Assembly (NCBI GenBank): GCA_963575745.1
Contig: CAUYUJ010004736.1
Location: 465,329-529,328 of the forward strand
DNA: 64,000 bases
Source: Prorocentrum cordatum
Lineage: Eukaryota > Sar > Dinophyceae > Prorocentrales > Prorocentraceae
Direction: 5' to 3'
Shown here: positions 20,088-30,861 of the stretch, piece by piece
Layout of the letters: every line of letters starts with the position of its first letter
Position numbering within the stretch: the first letter of the stretch is position 1
Notes under the pieces: model-generated
The model's input: only the letters and a program-made list of their open reading frames with translations
Databases searched by the model: none
Told to the model about the DNA's origin: nothing
Made by a program: the position numbers and the translations under genes

Positions 20088-20890
20088 GACAAGACCTTCG
20101 ACCGCTTCCTGGACAGCCTCATCTTGAACGGGGACAACCCCATCACCTGGCCGCTGCGCTATCTACGGCTCGGCCCACGCGCTTGGGCTGCCGCCGCGGG
20201 CGAGCACCACTCTCCAGTTGGCTAAGGCAGCACTCGCAGGTTTTCTCAGGGCCTCATCCGAGCGGCCTCGGGACCCTCTCAGCGACGACTTTCTGATTCT
20301 GGCGACGGCTGGCTGACTCTTCATTGACAGCGAGAACGGGGACGAGGGCCAGGAGGTCGAAGCAGCGGTGTGGGTCGCCTTCGACTGCCACCTCTGGCCC
20401 AGCGAGGTGCTCGCGCTGACGGCCAACGGCATCACCCTGTCGCGGACAGGATGCCCGGACACCATCGTCACGGTTGCGCCTGCGACTGGAGCGCTGCCAG
20501 TCAAGAGCCGGGTCTTCGACGCCTCCGTGGTGGCCGGTTCCCACGACCGAGCGTGGGTGAGCCACCTGCTTTCTCCCTTTTGTCGCCACCGTCTGACAGG
20601 GCCTCTGTTTCGTCTCTCCCTCAGCAGATGGAGGGCTTCGCAGGCGGCACTTCTCAGATGCCCTTCTTCTGACTCCCCATTCCCGGCGCCATGGCCGCCC
20701 CTATCAGGACAGTTGGTTTTCAAAGTATCAGAATTTCGATTCGCAAAGAGGTAGACGGTTGACAGCTAATTCGGTCAAGAGGTATTCTAAACCAGCAGGG
20801 GTGTTACGCAGTCGCAGCTTGCTCACGCAGTCTCAGCTCCGACGTGTTAGGCAGATGCGCCCCCGGTTCAGCTCAAGTATCTTGAAGTAT
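20088..20890 (+). pseudogene. tyrosine recombinase of DIRS-like element, inactivated
   Basis: It begins with DKTFDRFLDSLILNGDNP; after a frameshift near 20155 it continues with HALGLPPRASTTLQLAKAAL and, after a TGA at 20314-20316, VAFDCHLWPSEVLALTANGI. A second frameshift near 20640 leads to TPHSRRHGRPYQDSWF and RGRRLTANSVKRYSKPAGVL. Tyrosine recombinases use Arg...HxxR...(H/W)...Tyr. Here HSRR (20678-20689) and the Tyr codon (20783-20785) remain. The first Arg, expected in LRPSE, is Trp (TGG, 20395-20397), which one C-to-T change in CGG would explain. RGRW is also changed to RGRR. The enzyme is therefore dead by several independent lesions. Confidence 0.65.
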
Positions 20891-21205
20891 TTTCAAGATC
20901 CCAACCCAACCCGCCCTCCAAATAAACCGCTCCAAAAATGTTTCTCGCAGTTTGGGCACAGAGCATCGGGTCATCAAGCGCCCCGCTGCCTCGATATGAT
21001 TTCATGGAGGTCAGGTGACCCCCAGGATCATGCTGTGGCCGTGGGAAAAAGTGCCTTCCTTCGGTGGTCCTCGCGCGTGTTCTCGGAAGGGCTCTCGCCC
21101 GCTCCGCCTGTACCCCCATTGCCGGTAATATAGGGTCCCTGGTATCCTTGGATCTCTGGCGTTGGTGGGAGTCTGGTGGCGCTGCGATTGGTTAGGCGGC
21201 ATTTG
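20891..21205. other. no gene recognised
   Basis: One frame stays open from the recombinase tail to about 21130, but no further domain is visible. Confidence 0.4.
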
Positions 21206-21211
21206 GCAGTC

Positions 21212-21243
<32 letters not shown>

Positions 21244-21259
21244 TATATACACAATTACC

Positions 21260-21298
<39 letters not shown>

Positions 21299-21352
21299 AC
21301 GTGTGTATATATACATAAATATATATATATATATATACATACATACATATAA
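21206..21352. repeat. (TA)n microsatellite with ACACAT variants
   Basis: Alternating TA with short CA/GT interruptions. Confidence 0.95.
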
Positions 21353-21469
21353 ATAACACGGCGCACCGGGCTCGGGGGCCGAGGGCTGGAACCTCGACCA
21401 CAACTGTGGGGGCCCAGGCCCGCCTCTGGGAGGCTTGAAATCGCCCCGGGGAGCCCTCATACAGCAATC

Positions 21470-22090
21470 CCGGCGGCCCCAGGCGGTCTCGAGACACCCC
21501 CCAGACGCCGTCCAGGGGCCTGCGGCGACGCACGATGCGTCTTAAATTGCCCCGGAGGCCCCCAAGACGCCCCAAGAGGCTTTCAAGATGTCGCCCAAGA
21601 GCGCCCCGAGAGGGCAAAATCGTTGATTTACATTGTTTTTGTTCATGTTTTTTGTATTCTCGCTGCTTCGTGCTTCTGGCGCTAAAGCACCGCCCAAGAG
21701 ACTCCCAAAACCGCCCCGAGACGGCCCAAGAGGCCCCCAAGACGGTCCAAGAGAGCCCCGAGACGGCCCCAGAGCCGCCCAAGTCGGCGCAAGAGGGTCC
21801 CAAGAAGGCCCCAAGAGGGGCCCAGGAGAGGGAACGCGAACTGAAAAATCAAGCTCTCCGCCCCAAGATGCCCCCAAGAGGCCCCAAGATGCCCCCAGGA
21901 AGCCCCCAAGAGGCCCCCAAGAGGCCCCAAGAGGCCCCCAAGAAGCCCGAAAGAGGCTCCAAGAGGCCCCAAGACGGCACCCAAAAGGCTTCAAAATTCT
22001 TTCTAAGAGGCCCCCGAAGACATGCCAAGAAGGTCCCATGACGACTTCAAGAAGCAGTCCAGGATGCTCCGAGAAGGCCCCAAGAAGCTA
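21470..22090 (+). repeat. GGCCCCCAAGAGG-type array, copy 2
   Basis: Many degenerate units such as GGCCCCCAAGACG, GAGGCCCCAAGATG and CGGCCCAAGAGG, with one short AT-rich break at 21615-21670. TA microsatellites lie on both sides (21206-21352 and 22130-22210), a layout partly shared with 47086-48050. Confidence 0.75.
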
Positions 22091-22129
22091 GCTAGAACTT
22101 GAGCGCGCGCGAAACGCGCGCGATGGTTC

Positions 22130-22137
22130 TAGTATAT

Positions 22138-22174
<37 letters not shown>

Positions 22175-22210
22175 TGTGTGTACATGTGTGTATATCTATA
22201 TATACACATA
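22130..22210. repeat. (TA)n microsatellite
   Basis: TA repeats with TGTGTG interruptions. Confidence 0.95.
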
Positions 22211-22821
22211 CGTGTCGACCCCTTCCCAGCGCAGGCATCTCATCCTGAGACGTTGTTGCCCCTCCTGGGCCCAGCAAGGGCCACCAGACGCTGAAAAGTG
22301 CCAGACTCCTTGGTGTTTTGTGCTTACGTCATGTAAGGTCACGAGTTTGCCTAGCTGGCGCTCGGCCCTTCGTCTCCCCCCTCCTCATGATCCCTCCTTC
22401 CTCGTGTACCCGCTGACCCTCGCAACAGACGGCCGACTGAGGCATGTCGACGCATGGTGGTTTTCGGGTCACGATTCCGGCCTCTGGCGGCCGTTCGGGA
22501 CGAACTGGGCGGCCCCGGCACGACCTCGGGCCCCAAACATTCTCGAACAAGTTGGGGAACGTGACCCCCTTACGCTGCCCCTGATCGACGACGAGCGTCC
22601 TCGTCTGCCAAGGGAGACATCGCCGGGTTGGCTCCAGCAGGAAGCGCACACCCCGCGTCGGGCCTCGGGACTGCTCGGTGTGATCCATGCCCGCGGGCAT
22701 TCCTCCAGCGCGCGCCCTGCATGCCCGAGGCTTTCATGCACATGTCGAGGATGGACAAGCCCTCGGCCGCTCCTCGTTGCTCGACGGGTATCCAGGCCGC
22801 GGCGCGAGCCGACGGGGACGG
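22211..22821. other. no gene recognised
   Basis: Mixed composition with open frames on both strands and no recognisable domain. Confidence 0.4.
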
Positions 22822-22890
22822 AGGAAGATGAGGAGGAGGAGGATTAGGAGGAGGAGGAGGAGGGAGGGAGGAGGGAGGGAGGGAGGGAGG
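22822..22890 (-). repeat. (GGA)n microsatellite
   Basis: Left border of composite repeat C. Confidence 0.9.
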
Positions 22891-23678
22891 ACCACTGTAA
22901 ACCCAAGACTCATCAACGATGTTGGAATCAACCCTCCTTCCAAGCTCCCTCATAGGCCCCAACAAGGGTTCAATTCCACAGAGGGAACTGCCTCGTTGGG
23001 AGACACACGTTTGACGACCCTGAAGCGTAAGAAGACATCATTTCTGGGACCCAAAACGCCACGAATTAACTTGATTGTTGCGCCCTGACGATCCTGAACT
23101 ATGCCAGAACACCGTCCCTGGGACTTCGACACCGCGAATCAACGTAACAGTTGCGCCCTCACAAATTTGATTCCTTCCGATCCGAAAATTCTGGTATGTT
23201 AATGCTGGAAATACGTACCAACTCTTGCCAATGTTGAAGACGAGTGTGCGCGGCGCTATGGCGAGAGCTACATTCTGAAAGGAGCCGCCCTTAACCCGTG
23301 AAGCTCTGGCAAATGTTTGAGACGAATGCGCGCGGCGCTGAAGCGAGAGCCACATTTTGAATGAAAAGGAACCGCCCTTAATCCGTGAAACGCTTTCCAA
23401 ATTGTTATGCTGAATGTGCGTGGCGCTCGGGCGAGAGCGATGTGAAGGAACCGCCTTCAATCCGCGAAACTCTTGAAAATGTTTGAACGAATGTGCGCGG
23501 CGCTTGGGCGAGAACCAGATTGTGAAAACCACCCGCCCCCCATCTGTGAAACTGTTTCTTAGCTTCAGGGTTATACATGGTGAGGAAGACTGAAGCGAAA
23601 CGCCCGGTGCGCCCTCTCGTCGGGCCTCGGGGCGCGACACGGAGAAGTTGCATATAAGGAAAAGGAGCGAGGAGGATT
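22891..23678 (-). repeat. GGA-bounded composite repeat, copy C
   Basis: Reverse orientation of copy A. ACCACTGTAAACCCAAGACT opens it; then come AACCCTCCTTCCAAGCTCCC, GTTGCGCCCTGACGATCCTG, about four units with GTGCGCGGCGC, GCGAGAGC and CCGCCCTTAA-type blocks (23240-23540), and finally a CTTCAGGGTTATACATGGTG trailer. GGA tracts lie on both sides. Confidence 0.8.
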
Positions 23679-23735
23679 GACGAGGAGGGGGGGGAGGAGG
23701 ACGAGGAGGAGGAGGAGGAGGAGGAGGAGGAGGAC
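23679..23735 (-). repeat. (GGA)n microsatellite
   Basis: Right border of composite repeat C. Confidence 0.9.
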
Positions 23736-24284
23736 GTCTTCTACCAGATGTGAGCGATCGGCACTGACGATTTCACCCAGGCGCGTTTCGCTGTCCTTTC
23801 TCGCCACCTGTCCCTTGGAGGGGCCGCTCCTCCCGAGCCGGCACGCAGGCTGTATCTGTATCCCACGGGGCCCCCCGGTCGCTGAACGCGAAGCGGTGGC
23901 AGCGGCTTGCGCGCCCAGGTTCGCCCTCCCCCCCCGCGGCCCCCAGAAAGCCGCGCACCGAAGGTCACTCTTTACCTGGGGCCACTCCTACAGTCGGGGC
24001 GCTGAAGAAGGAACCCTTTTCGTTGGGGAGGGGCTCGGTATTCCTTGATTGTTTCACAGCTTGCCTCAGGTTTTCCTGGTGTTTTCGATGGGAAATCGAA
24101 GTTTAACTTATGTAAAAAAGGGGCCTCGTTCCTTATTTAGGGTTCCTTAGGTCAACGCCCCGACTGTACGTGCAGCCGGCTCTTCTCGGAAGGCTGGGAG
24201 GGCGCCCTCTCCGAAGCCCCGCCGCCCTGTGAGAAGGCCTGCCGCCATTCGCTTCCGCCCTGGGCGCGCCGCCGAGGGGAGCAC

Positions 24285-24490
24285 GGCGATCAGCCGGGGC
24301 AGGGGCGACCTGATCGAGGGGAGTATCGGGGGTGGACAGAGCCCCCACCCCCGACACGTCGAGTCGTGAAGTGTCCGTTTTCGGTTCTCGAGAGGGCGCC
24401 GCGGCGGTCATTTCCCAGGCTCGCGCCCGCCGGGTTTTGAGCCCGAGGTCGTTTTCACTGAACAACGTTGTGCTAAAGGTGGTTCTGTCC
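24285..24490. repeat. dispersed repeat shared with 56660-56835
   Basis: Both copies contain GGGGGTGGACAG, then CCCACC, GACACGTCGA and GAGAGGGCGCCGCGGC, with similar spacing. Non-coding. Confidence 0.6.
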
Positions 24491-24768
24491 ATCCCCGAAT
24501 TGAGGGGAAGTGGCGAGGGAGGACTTCTGTCGGGAGCAACTGCTTGCGCGTCGCGCCGCTAGGGCCGGTTCTGGCCCACCGCTGCTTCGGCGCGTTGTGC
24601 GCTGAGCACGTCCCAGTCCCCCGAACATCGACGTTCCGAGCTTTGTCCAGGCTCCCGCCCCACAAAGTAGAGCGGCACGCTGGCGGCTTGCACTGCACAG
24701 CGTGTCGCAGAGGTCGCCGCCGCGACACGCTAAGCAAAAATTCCTGACCGCATCCGGCCGTAACTCCG

Positions 24769-24823
24769 CGTATTCCCGTTCCGCTGACCGTGCTTAAAGC
24801 ACAGTCAACGGAACGGGAATACG
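24769..24823. repeat. 25-bp inverted repeat, 5-nt loop
   Basis: Arms 24769-24793 (CGTATTCCCGTTCCGCTGAC and on to GTGC) and 24799-24823 are reverse complements with two mismatches, separated by TTAAA. It could be a fold-back element core or a transcript hairpin. Confidence 0.8.
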
Positions 24824-24934
24824 AGAGCGACCACCCGTTTGAGGTCTGTTTTCGCAGAAAGGCTCTGGGAGGAGCGTGTCGGACGTACCCTCGCGGGCCC
24901 GACGACGGGCCAGGTCATCGACACACCTCGCAGG

Positions 24935-25135
24935 GTCCATGTCGATCCGATCGATACGACTCGAACTCGATTCTGGCCGTCCCGATCCGATTCGATCCCG
25001 GCATTCCGACGATGCGATGCGGCCCGATGTTAGCATGGCGATGCTGCGCATTGCGTCGCGGCCGACCTGGTTCGATTCCGACTCTGTGCCGATGTGGCTT
25101 GATCCGACGCACAGTCCGATCTGATCCGAGCTCCT
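24935..25135 (+). repeat. GATCCGATTCGATCC dispersed repeat, copy 1
   Basis: Shares order and spacing of blocks with 37515-37735: ATCCGATCG, CGATCCGATTCGAT, GCCCGATGTTxGCATGG, GATTCGAT and GATCCxACGCACA. Confidence 0.65.
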
Positions 25136-25306
25136 TGGGTCGATGCTTCCTGATCTTGCCCCGAGCTCCACCGCCTCCCCGCAGGATATTCAGGAGCAAG
25201 TCATGGGAGCCTTGTGTGCCCTCAGGGCCCCATCTCTAGAGTGCACTGGCGTGCGCTGGCGTCTGGCAATCTATGAGAAAGTGCCGATCAAGCTTCGAAG
25301 AGCGTC

Positions 25307-25315
25307 GACTAGCGT
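25307..25315 (+). repeat. 9-bp target-site duplication, left
   Basis: GACTAGCGT, repeated exactly at 25473-25481. Confidence 0.8.
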
Positions 25316-25472
25316 TAAGTCGGGCCTGTCCCTCTACAGGAGGAATATTCAGAAATAACAAGAAATAGTCGGGGACTATTTTCTGACCATTTTTGAATAT
25401 GTTTGAAATATGGTTTGACTATGTTTTATTTTTCGCCCAAAATCCCCGTGTAGGGGGACAGGCCCGACCTAA
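25316..25472. mobile_element. TAAGTCGGGCC MITE, short copy
   Basis: A 157-bp element with terminal inverted repeats TAAGTCGGGCCTGTCC at the left and GGACAGGCCCGACCTAA at the right, an AT-rich interior and no coding capacity. A perfect 9-bp direct repeat flanks it. If the T at 25315 is counted as element, the ends become TTAAGTC/TTAGGTC and the duplication 8 bp. A 9-bp duplication suits Mutator-like elements; 8 bp would suit hAT or Merlin. Confidence 0.85.
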
Positions 25473-25481
25473 GACTAGCGT
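25473..25481 (+). repeat. 9-bp target-site duplication, right
   Basis: GACTAGCGT, identical to 25307-25315. Confidence 0.8.
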
Positions 25482-25609
25482 CGATTGGCGTCTATTAGCG
25501 TCGATTCGCTCGAGGCAGCCTGATGGCATGGGAGGCCCCCATGAGATGCCACCGAGGGTGGGCCCTCGGCAGGGGCGAGAGAGGAGGGCGACGCCGCGGG
25601 AGACGAGGG

Positions 25610-25905
25610 AGGAGGCAGGGAGGCGGGGGGAGGGGGGGAGGGCGAGAGGGGGAGCGGGAGGAGCGGGCGAGGAGGAGAAGGGGGGAAGGGGGGAGAGAAG
25701 GAGGTAAGGGAGGGGGGGACGGTGGAGGAAGGGGGAGCGCAGGAGGAGGAGGAGGAGGAGGAGGAGGAGGAGGAGGAGGAGGAGGAGGAGGAGGAGGAGG
25801 AGAGGGAGAAGGAGGAGGCGGTAGGAGGAATTAGCAAGAGAAGGCATCAGGATGAGGCAGCAGGAGGAGGACGAGGAGGAGGAGGACGAGGAGGAGGAGG
25901 TGAAG
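25610..25905 (-). repeat. GGA/GGG-rich microsatellite tract
   Basis: Impure GGG/GGA, then a pure GGA run at about 25742-25802 and further impure GGA. Confidence 0.9.
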
Positions 25906-26046
25906 GTGCACTGCGGCCGCCAGCACAATCAGAGGCAGAAGTGGGGGAGGAGGGGGCGTTCCGTCTTCTTCCCCCTCCTCCTTTCTCCTCATCTTGGAGG
26001 GGGAGGGACGGAAGGAGGAAGGAAGGAGGCAGAGGTGCGCAAGAGG

Positions 26047-26117
26047 ACGACGACGACGACGAGGACGACGACGAGGACGACGACGCTGCCGCCGCCGCCG
26101 ACGACGACGACGACGTG

Positions 26118-26156
<39 letters not shown>

Positions 26157-26160
26157 CACC

Positions 26161-26195
<35 letters not shown>

Positions 26196-26280
26196 CGACG
26201 ACGATCAACGAAGACGACCGACGACCGTCGACGACAGCAGACGACCGACGACGACGACGATCGAAGACAACGAACGACTA
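26047..26280 (+). repeat. (GAC)n triplet microsatellite
   Basis: ACG/GAC triplets with increasing variants towards the right. Confidence 0.95.
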
Positions 26281-26479
26281 CCGACGGATTGGCAGCCACC
26301 GACGACCGTCGTCCTTGGACTCCAGAGTTATTTTGGATAACTCGGGTCCAGAGAAATAAATTCTGGATTGAGCCCAAGACGCACGAACCAGGAGTTACTC
26401 TTGACCACCCCGATGACTCGAAAGTGGCTGCACGCCCGAATGATCGGGGATAACTCCAGTCCGGGGTAGCTCGGGTTTC

Positions 26480-26640
26480 GGCCCTCGAGACACGAATTCA
26501 GACACCATCATCGTCATCGGCGTGATCAGCATTAGCGCCGTCATCTGCCTTGCCGTCGTCATCGCCATCGTCGTCGCCAGCATCGCTGCAATGATCATCA
26601 TCGCGTCTGCCGTTGCCGACATCGGCATGATGCCGCGCCC
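26480..26640 (-). repeat. GCGGTATCATGG-family repeat, reverse diverged copy
   Basis: On the minus strand it matches 51535-51690, 52205-52350 and 53335-53480. All give a frame ending in IPRPPxxP preceded by a hydrophobic stretch. Confidence 0.55.
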
Positions 26641-26666
26641 GCCCGCTACCCCCGAGCACCCCCAGC

Positions 26667-26834
26667 TCGGGTGGTACAAAAAGTGCCCCTGGCCCAAGGT
26701 GCCCCCAGCTTTTCGCTCTGTTTCGGAGCCCCTGGGGCCCTCTGGGCCTCGCGAGGGGTGCCCTGGAGGCCGTCTGGGCCACCCCGAGAATCCTGGGGAT
26801 ACCTTGGGCCAGGGGTACTTCTAGCAACACCCGA
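26667..26834. mobile_element. TCGGGTGTT MITE, copy 1
   Basis: The left end TCGGGTGGTACAAAAAGTGC and the right end GTACTTCTAGCAACACCCGA are imperfect inverted repeats. The interior (GGCCCAAGGTGCCCCCAGCT, GGGGCCCTCTGGGCCTCG) matches 44766-44961. The flanks CCAGC/CCAGC are a possible 5-bp target duplication. Confidence 0.65.
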
Positions 26835-27034
26835 CCAGCCCTGATGACTCGGGGCTCTGATCAGCGACGGGCGGACGGACTCACGGCGGCGACGTCCGCC
26901 CGCGGCGACCGACGGCCTGGCCGCCCCGCGTGGAGGCCGCGGAGCACGCGGCCGAGCCCGAGCCGCGGACACCAGCCGAGCCCTCCGGGGAGCAGCCCGC
27001 TGCTTTTGCACCGCCGCCGCCGCGGGGCGCCCGC

Positions 27035-27250
27035 TGCCGTCGGCGTCCGTCGGCGTCGTCGGTCGTCGTCGGCTCCGGTCGTCGTCGTCGTCGTCATCGT
27101 CGTCGTCGGTCGTCGTCGTCGTCGTCGTCGTCGGCGGCGGCGTCGGCAGCGTCGGCGGCGTCGGCGTCGGCGTCGGCATCGTCGGCATCGTCGGCGTCGT
27201 CGTCGTCGTGGTCGTTGTCGTCGTCGTCGTACGCTGTCGTCGTCGGCGTA
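27035..27250 (+). repeat. (GTC)n triplet microsatellite
   Basis: TCG/GTC triplets with GGC variants. Confidence 0.95.
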
Positions 27251-28272
27251 CGCTGTCGTCGGCTTCGCCTTCGCGCGAGCCTTGGGCGGGCGCCGGAGTG
27301 ACTTTTGGGCGCACGGCGTTCGGGGGGCGCGGCGGGGCCAACCCCAGGCACGCAGGCCGCGACCGTCGCAGCGCGGGCAGAGGTCCACAGGCTGCGCACC
27401 AAAGGCCATCATGGCCTCTCGCCTACGGTGAGTTCACGTCGTGTCGACCGGCGGCGACCCTGCCGCCGGCGTTCAACGTTGAACGCCAGCGGCGGACCAG
27501 AATCGGTCGATGGTGAACGATCTGACGTTGAGGAGACGGCCGATCGCTCTAGGTTGAGCGATCCCCGCGGTGTCAGAAACCAACGCCGAAGTCGGCACGA
27601 CACGAGCCTGCCGTATCCGGGTATAGCTAGGACCCTGGGTCAGAGTGCGGGCTCGTGATTGGGTGATAGGGCCCCGAAGCCAAAACAAAAATGCCAGGAT
27701 CACCGAACCAGGTCTGCCGTAGCTGGTGCTTCTTCGGGTGGCGGCAGCTCCGGTTAGTGGAATACAGCGGGGGATCGGGCGGGGCTAGGACGAGGATAAA
27801 CCCGTTCCAGAGCGTTCAGGAACGCTCTGAGAAGGCCGCGGCGCCCGATACAACCCCAGATCCGCCGGATCTCAGAGTTTCTCAATTGATCCGTGCCCGA
27901 TGTTATCCTCGTCCTGGCTTCGCCTTCGGGGGACGCCCCCCAGTGCGCATCACTAAGCCAGGTCCACGAGGCCCAGACCCGAGTCGGCGTAGGTAGCAGC
28001 TCACGGGAGCCTGCGACCGAGGTCGGTGCGGGGAGGTTACCCGAATGTTCTTCGTGCCTGTTGGATGTCCTTGTGCATCCTGGTGAGGGTACCCTTGGAT
28101 GTTCGGTGTGGTTTGGCCGGCGGAGGGTCGCATATTCTTGAGGGATGTTCTTCTGGCCTGGCCTAGGTCCGACAGTAGGGTGTCGTTCCGCCAGCTCAGT
28201 CTACCGCGCTGCGGCCCGACACGCTATTCAGGGGCAACGGTAGGGGGGGGGGATAGGCATAGAGGTTGAGTA
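27251..28272. other. no gene recognised; contains a repeat shared with 57200-57345
   Basis: The segment 27620-27780 (GGTATAGCTAGGACC..., AACCAGGTCTGCCGTAGCT, TTCGGGTG, CAGT/TAGTGGAA) recurs at 57200-57345. GTGCGCATCACTAAGCCAGG near 27945 matches 57365. No gene is supported. Confidence 0.5.
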
Positions 28273-28410
28273 TGCATCGACCCCCAATCGCCCATATTGA
28301 TCGCCGATGAGGGCCTGATATTGGCCCCAACCTGCCCAGGAACGTGCGGATTCACTGTCGGGGGCCTATCGCCGATCTATCGGCGATGTATCGCCGATTC
28401 CAGGTCGATG
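28273..28410 (+). repeat. dispersed repeat with ATCGCCGAT motifs, copy 2
   Basis: ATGCATCGACCCCCAATCGC begins the copy and ATTCCAGGTCGATG ends it, with internal ATCGGCGATG. It is closest to 50253-50388. Confidence 0.7.
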
Positions 28411-28599
28411 TTTCTCCCCCTATGCCGGTTCCCCCTATCGCTGCCCCTCAGGCACGATATCCACGCCCAGATCCCCGAACGTCACTGTCTCGAGCCTTTC
28501 CCATCCCCTTGCCCTGTGGAGCGGAGCGACACATTATCCGCTCGCAGAAGTCGGCGTCGGCGGTTTTCGGCGGCTTTCGGGCGCTTTCGCTTCGTGCAA

Positions 28600-28735
28600 A
28601 AATCACGACGGAAGGTTCTGGGGGCTCTTACCGGGCTTCGGAATTGTCAAGGAACGACTCAGGATGAAAGGCCAGAGTCATTGGGAAAGGGTCCAGACCT
28701 CTGAAGAAAATGTTGGGTTCGAGATTGTCGGGCGA
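28600..28735 (-). repeat. AGGTCTGGACC dispersed repeat, copy 2
   Basis: The reverse complement carries CAGAGGTCTGGACCCTTTCC and a CCGAAGCCCGGTAAGAGCCC block, as in the copies at 43285 and 58195. Confidence 0.55.
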
Positions 28736-29504
28736 TTTCGTCGGTTCTCGGCGGTTTTCCACCCTCGGGGCGATCTCGCCCCTGGACTATCCCCAACGGC
28801 CGTCGGAGGCCCGAGTTACGGTTGGGAATTTCTGGACAGCGTGTCGCTCTCCTGGTTTGGGCCCACCGCGCCTCGGTGCGACACGGTATTCGCTTCGCGG
28901 TCCCAAGGCGCCAACGCCCTGGGTTTGTCCGAGCTTCCAGTTCCGCGGAGCGGAGCGACACGCTGTCCGCTTACAGGGCACAGCGTGTCGGCAAGGCCGC
29001 CGCCGCGGCACGCTGAGCAGAAGCGTCCGACCCCATCCCGAACGGCCGCTGGATGGCCCGAGCTATGACCCGGAAACCGTCGGCGTCTTCATTCTCGTCT
29101 TCGATCGGTGGCGAGCGAGGGGGGGAAGTGAGAGGGGGCGGGCCTTCTCATACGGCTCGGAAGTTCCCTGGCCTCTGAGAGGTTTTCTGAGCCGTCCCCG
29201 AAGACACAAAAATCCCAGAAGGCCAGAGGGCTTCTGAGAAGTCCCGCAGCCTTCTCAGAAGGCCTTCTCCTTCTCACTCCCCCCCCTCACTCGCCGCCGA
29301 TTCGAGGCCAGCAGCAGAGTCAACGTTTGCCCATCGTGCCCTTCATCCACATCGCTCGACGCCTCCCCTCCCCTCCGCTTCTCGGGGCGGGGACGTCACA
29401 GGCGCCAGCGTATCGAGGACAGGCGCTGGGAGGCGTGGCCGTCGCTGTCGGCTGGTGTCGGCACCGTCCACGACGTCCGTCGGTCATCGTCCGCGTACGT
29501 TGTC
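28736..29504. other. no gene recognised
   Basis: A repeat near 28965-29060 (GGCACAGCGTGTCG, CCGCCGCG, ACGCTGAGCA) recurs at 24698-24770. Repeated CTTCTCAGAAGGC motifs lie at 29140-29280. Confidence 0.45.
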
Positions 29505-29662
29505 GTCGGTCATGAGTCATCGTCGGCGTCGGCGTCGTCGTCGTCGGCGTCGCGTCGTTGTCGTTGTCGTCGTCGTCGGCGTACGTCGTCGGCTTACGTC
29601 GTCGTCGGCGTCGGCGTCGTCGTCGGCGTCGGTCGTAACCGTCGTCGTCGGCGTCCGTCGTC
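29505..29662 (+). repeat. (GTC)n triplet microsatellite
   Basis: GTCGTCGGCGTC-type triplets. Confidence 0.95.
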
Positions 29663-30360
29663 TCTGCGATCCGGCGCCTCGAAAAAACCGTTCGAGGTTC
29701 GAAGTGTTCGGACGCTCTCGCATCTTCCTGAAGGTCTTCGACTCCGAGGTTCGAGGTTGTCGGCCTCGAGGTTCCACCCCGAGGGCTCCCGAGAGAGGCG
29801 ACATGCATGCCCGCCAACATCGCGAGCCACCAAACCACCCCAACCCAACCCGAAGGCCCCAAGTTGCCCTCCATTCCCAGTTGAGGGGGGGGACGTCGGA
29901 GAACATTGAAAAAACACAGGTGGAACCCATACCCCCCTCCCCCAACCCGAAATTCGGGTCTCCAGGTTGGGTTAGGGTGGTCTGGTAGGCAGTCACAGCA
30001 TTGGCGTGTGATTGCCTCAAGCCATGGCAGCGCGACCAAAACATCGGCGCGGCCACGCCAAAAAATGGGGGGTCTGGGAGGGCACGAGGGTGCGGGCAGG
30101 TTTGCTGCCTCCCCTCCCATCCCCAGACCCGCTCGCGCCATGAACAGCTCAGGACGGCACGGGCTATGTTGCTCCTAGCTGCATCGACACGCCCGCTTCG
30201 AGACGCAACACGCCCCGTGCTCGAAACGTTTGTGTTGACACGCTGCGTGGTAGCTCGGCACGTGTTGCCCCACGCGTTGGCGAACGAGGACTGCGTTTTC
30301 CGCCTGCCCGCGGCGAGGCGCCATCGCGCCGCCCACTCTTGGACCGGCCTCCAGGCCGCT

Positions 30361-30759
<399 letters not shown>

Positions 30760-30859
30760 NNNNNNNNNNNNNNNNNNNNNNNNNNNNNNNNNNNNNNNNN
30801 NNNNNNNNNNNNNNNNNNNNNNNNNNNNNNNNNNNNNNNNNNNNNNNNNNNNNNNNNNN
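30760..30859. other. assembly gap (100 N)
   Basis: Exactly 100 N. The repeat on the left is GTGC and on the right CTGAGG, so true distance and continuity across the gap are unknown. Confidence 1.
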
Positions 30860-30861
30860 AA

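Larger units (their letters stand above)
18088..20890 (+). mobile_element. decayed DIRS-like retroelement remnant
   Basis: Three domain remnants occur in the order RNase H-like (18088-18425), methyltransferase-like (19285-19690) and tyrosine recombinase (20088-20890), each broken by frameshifts. This is the order expected for the 3' half of DIRS-type retrotransposons, which integrate with a tyrosine recombinase. A 270-bp TCC microsatellite at 18698-18965 splits the first two parts. The reverse transcriptase part was not found upstream. Assignment rests on motif memory. Confidence 0.6.
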
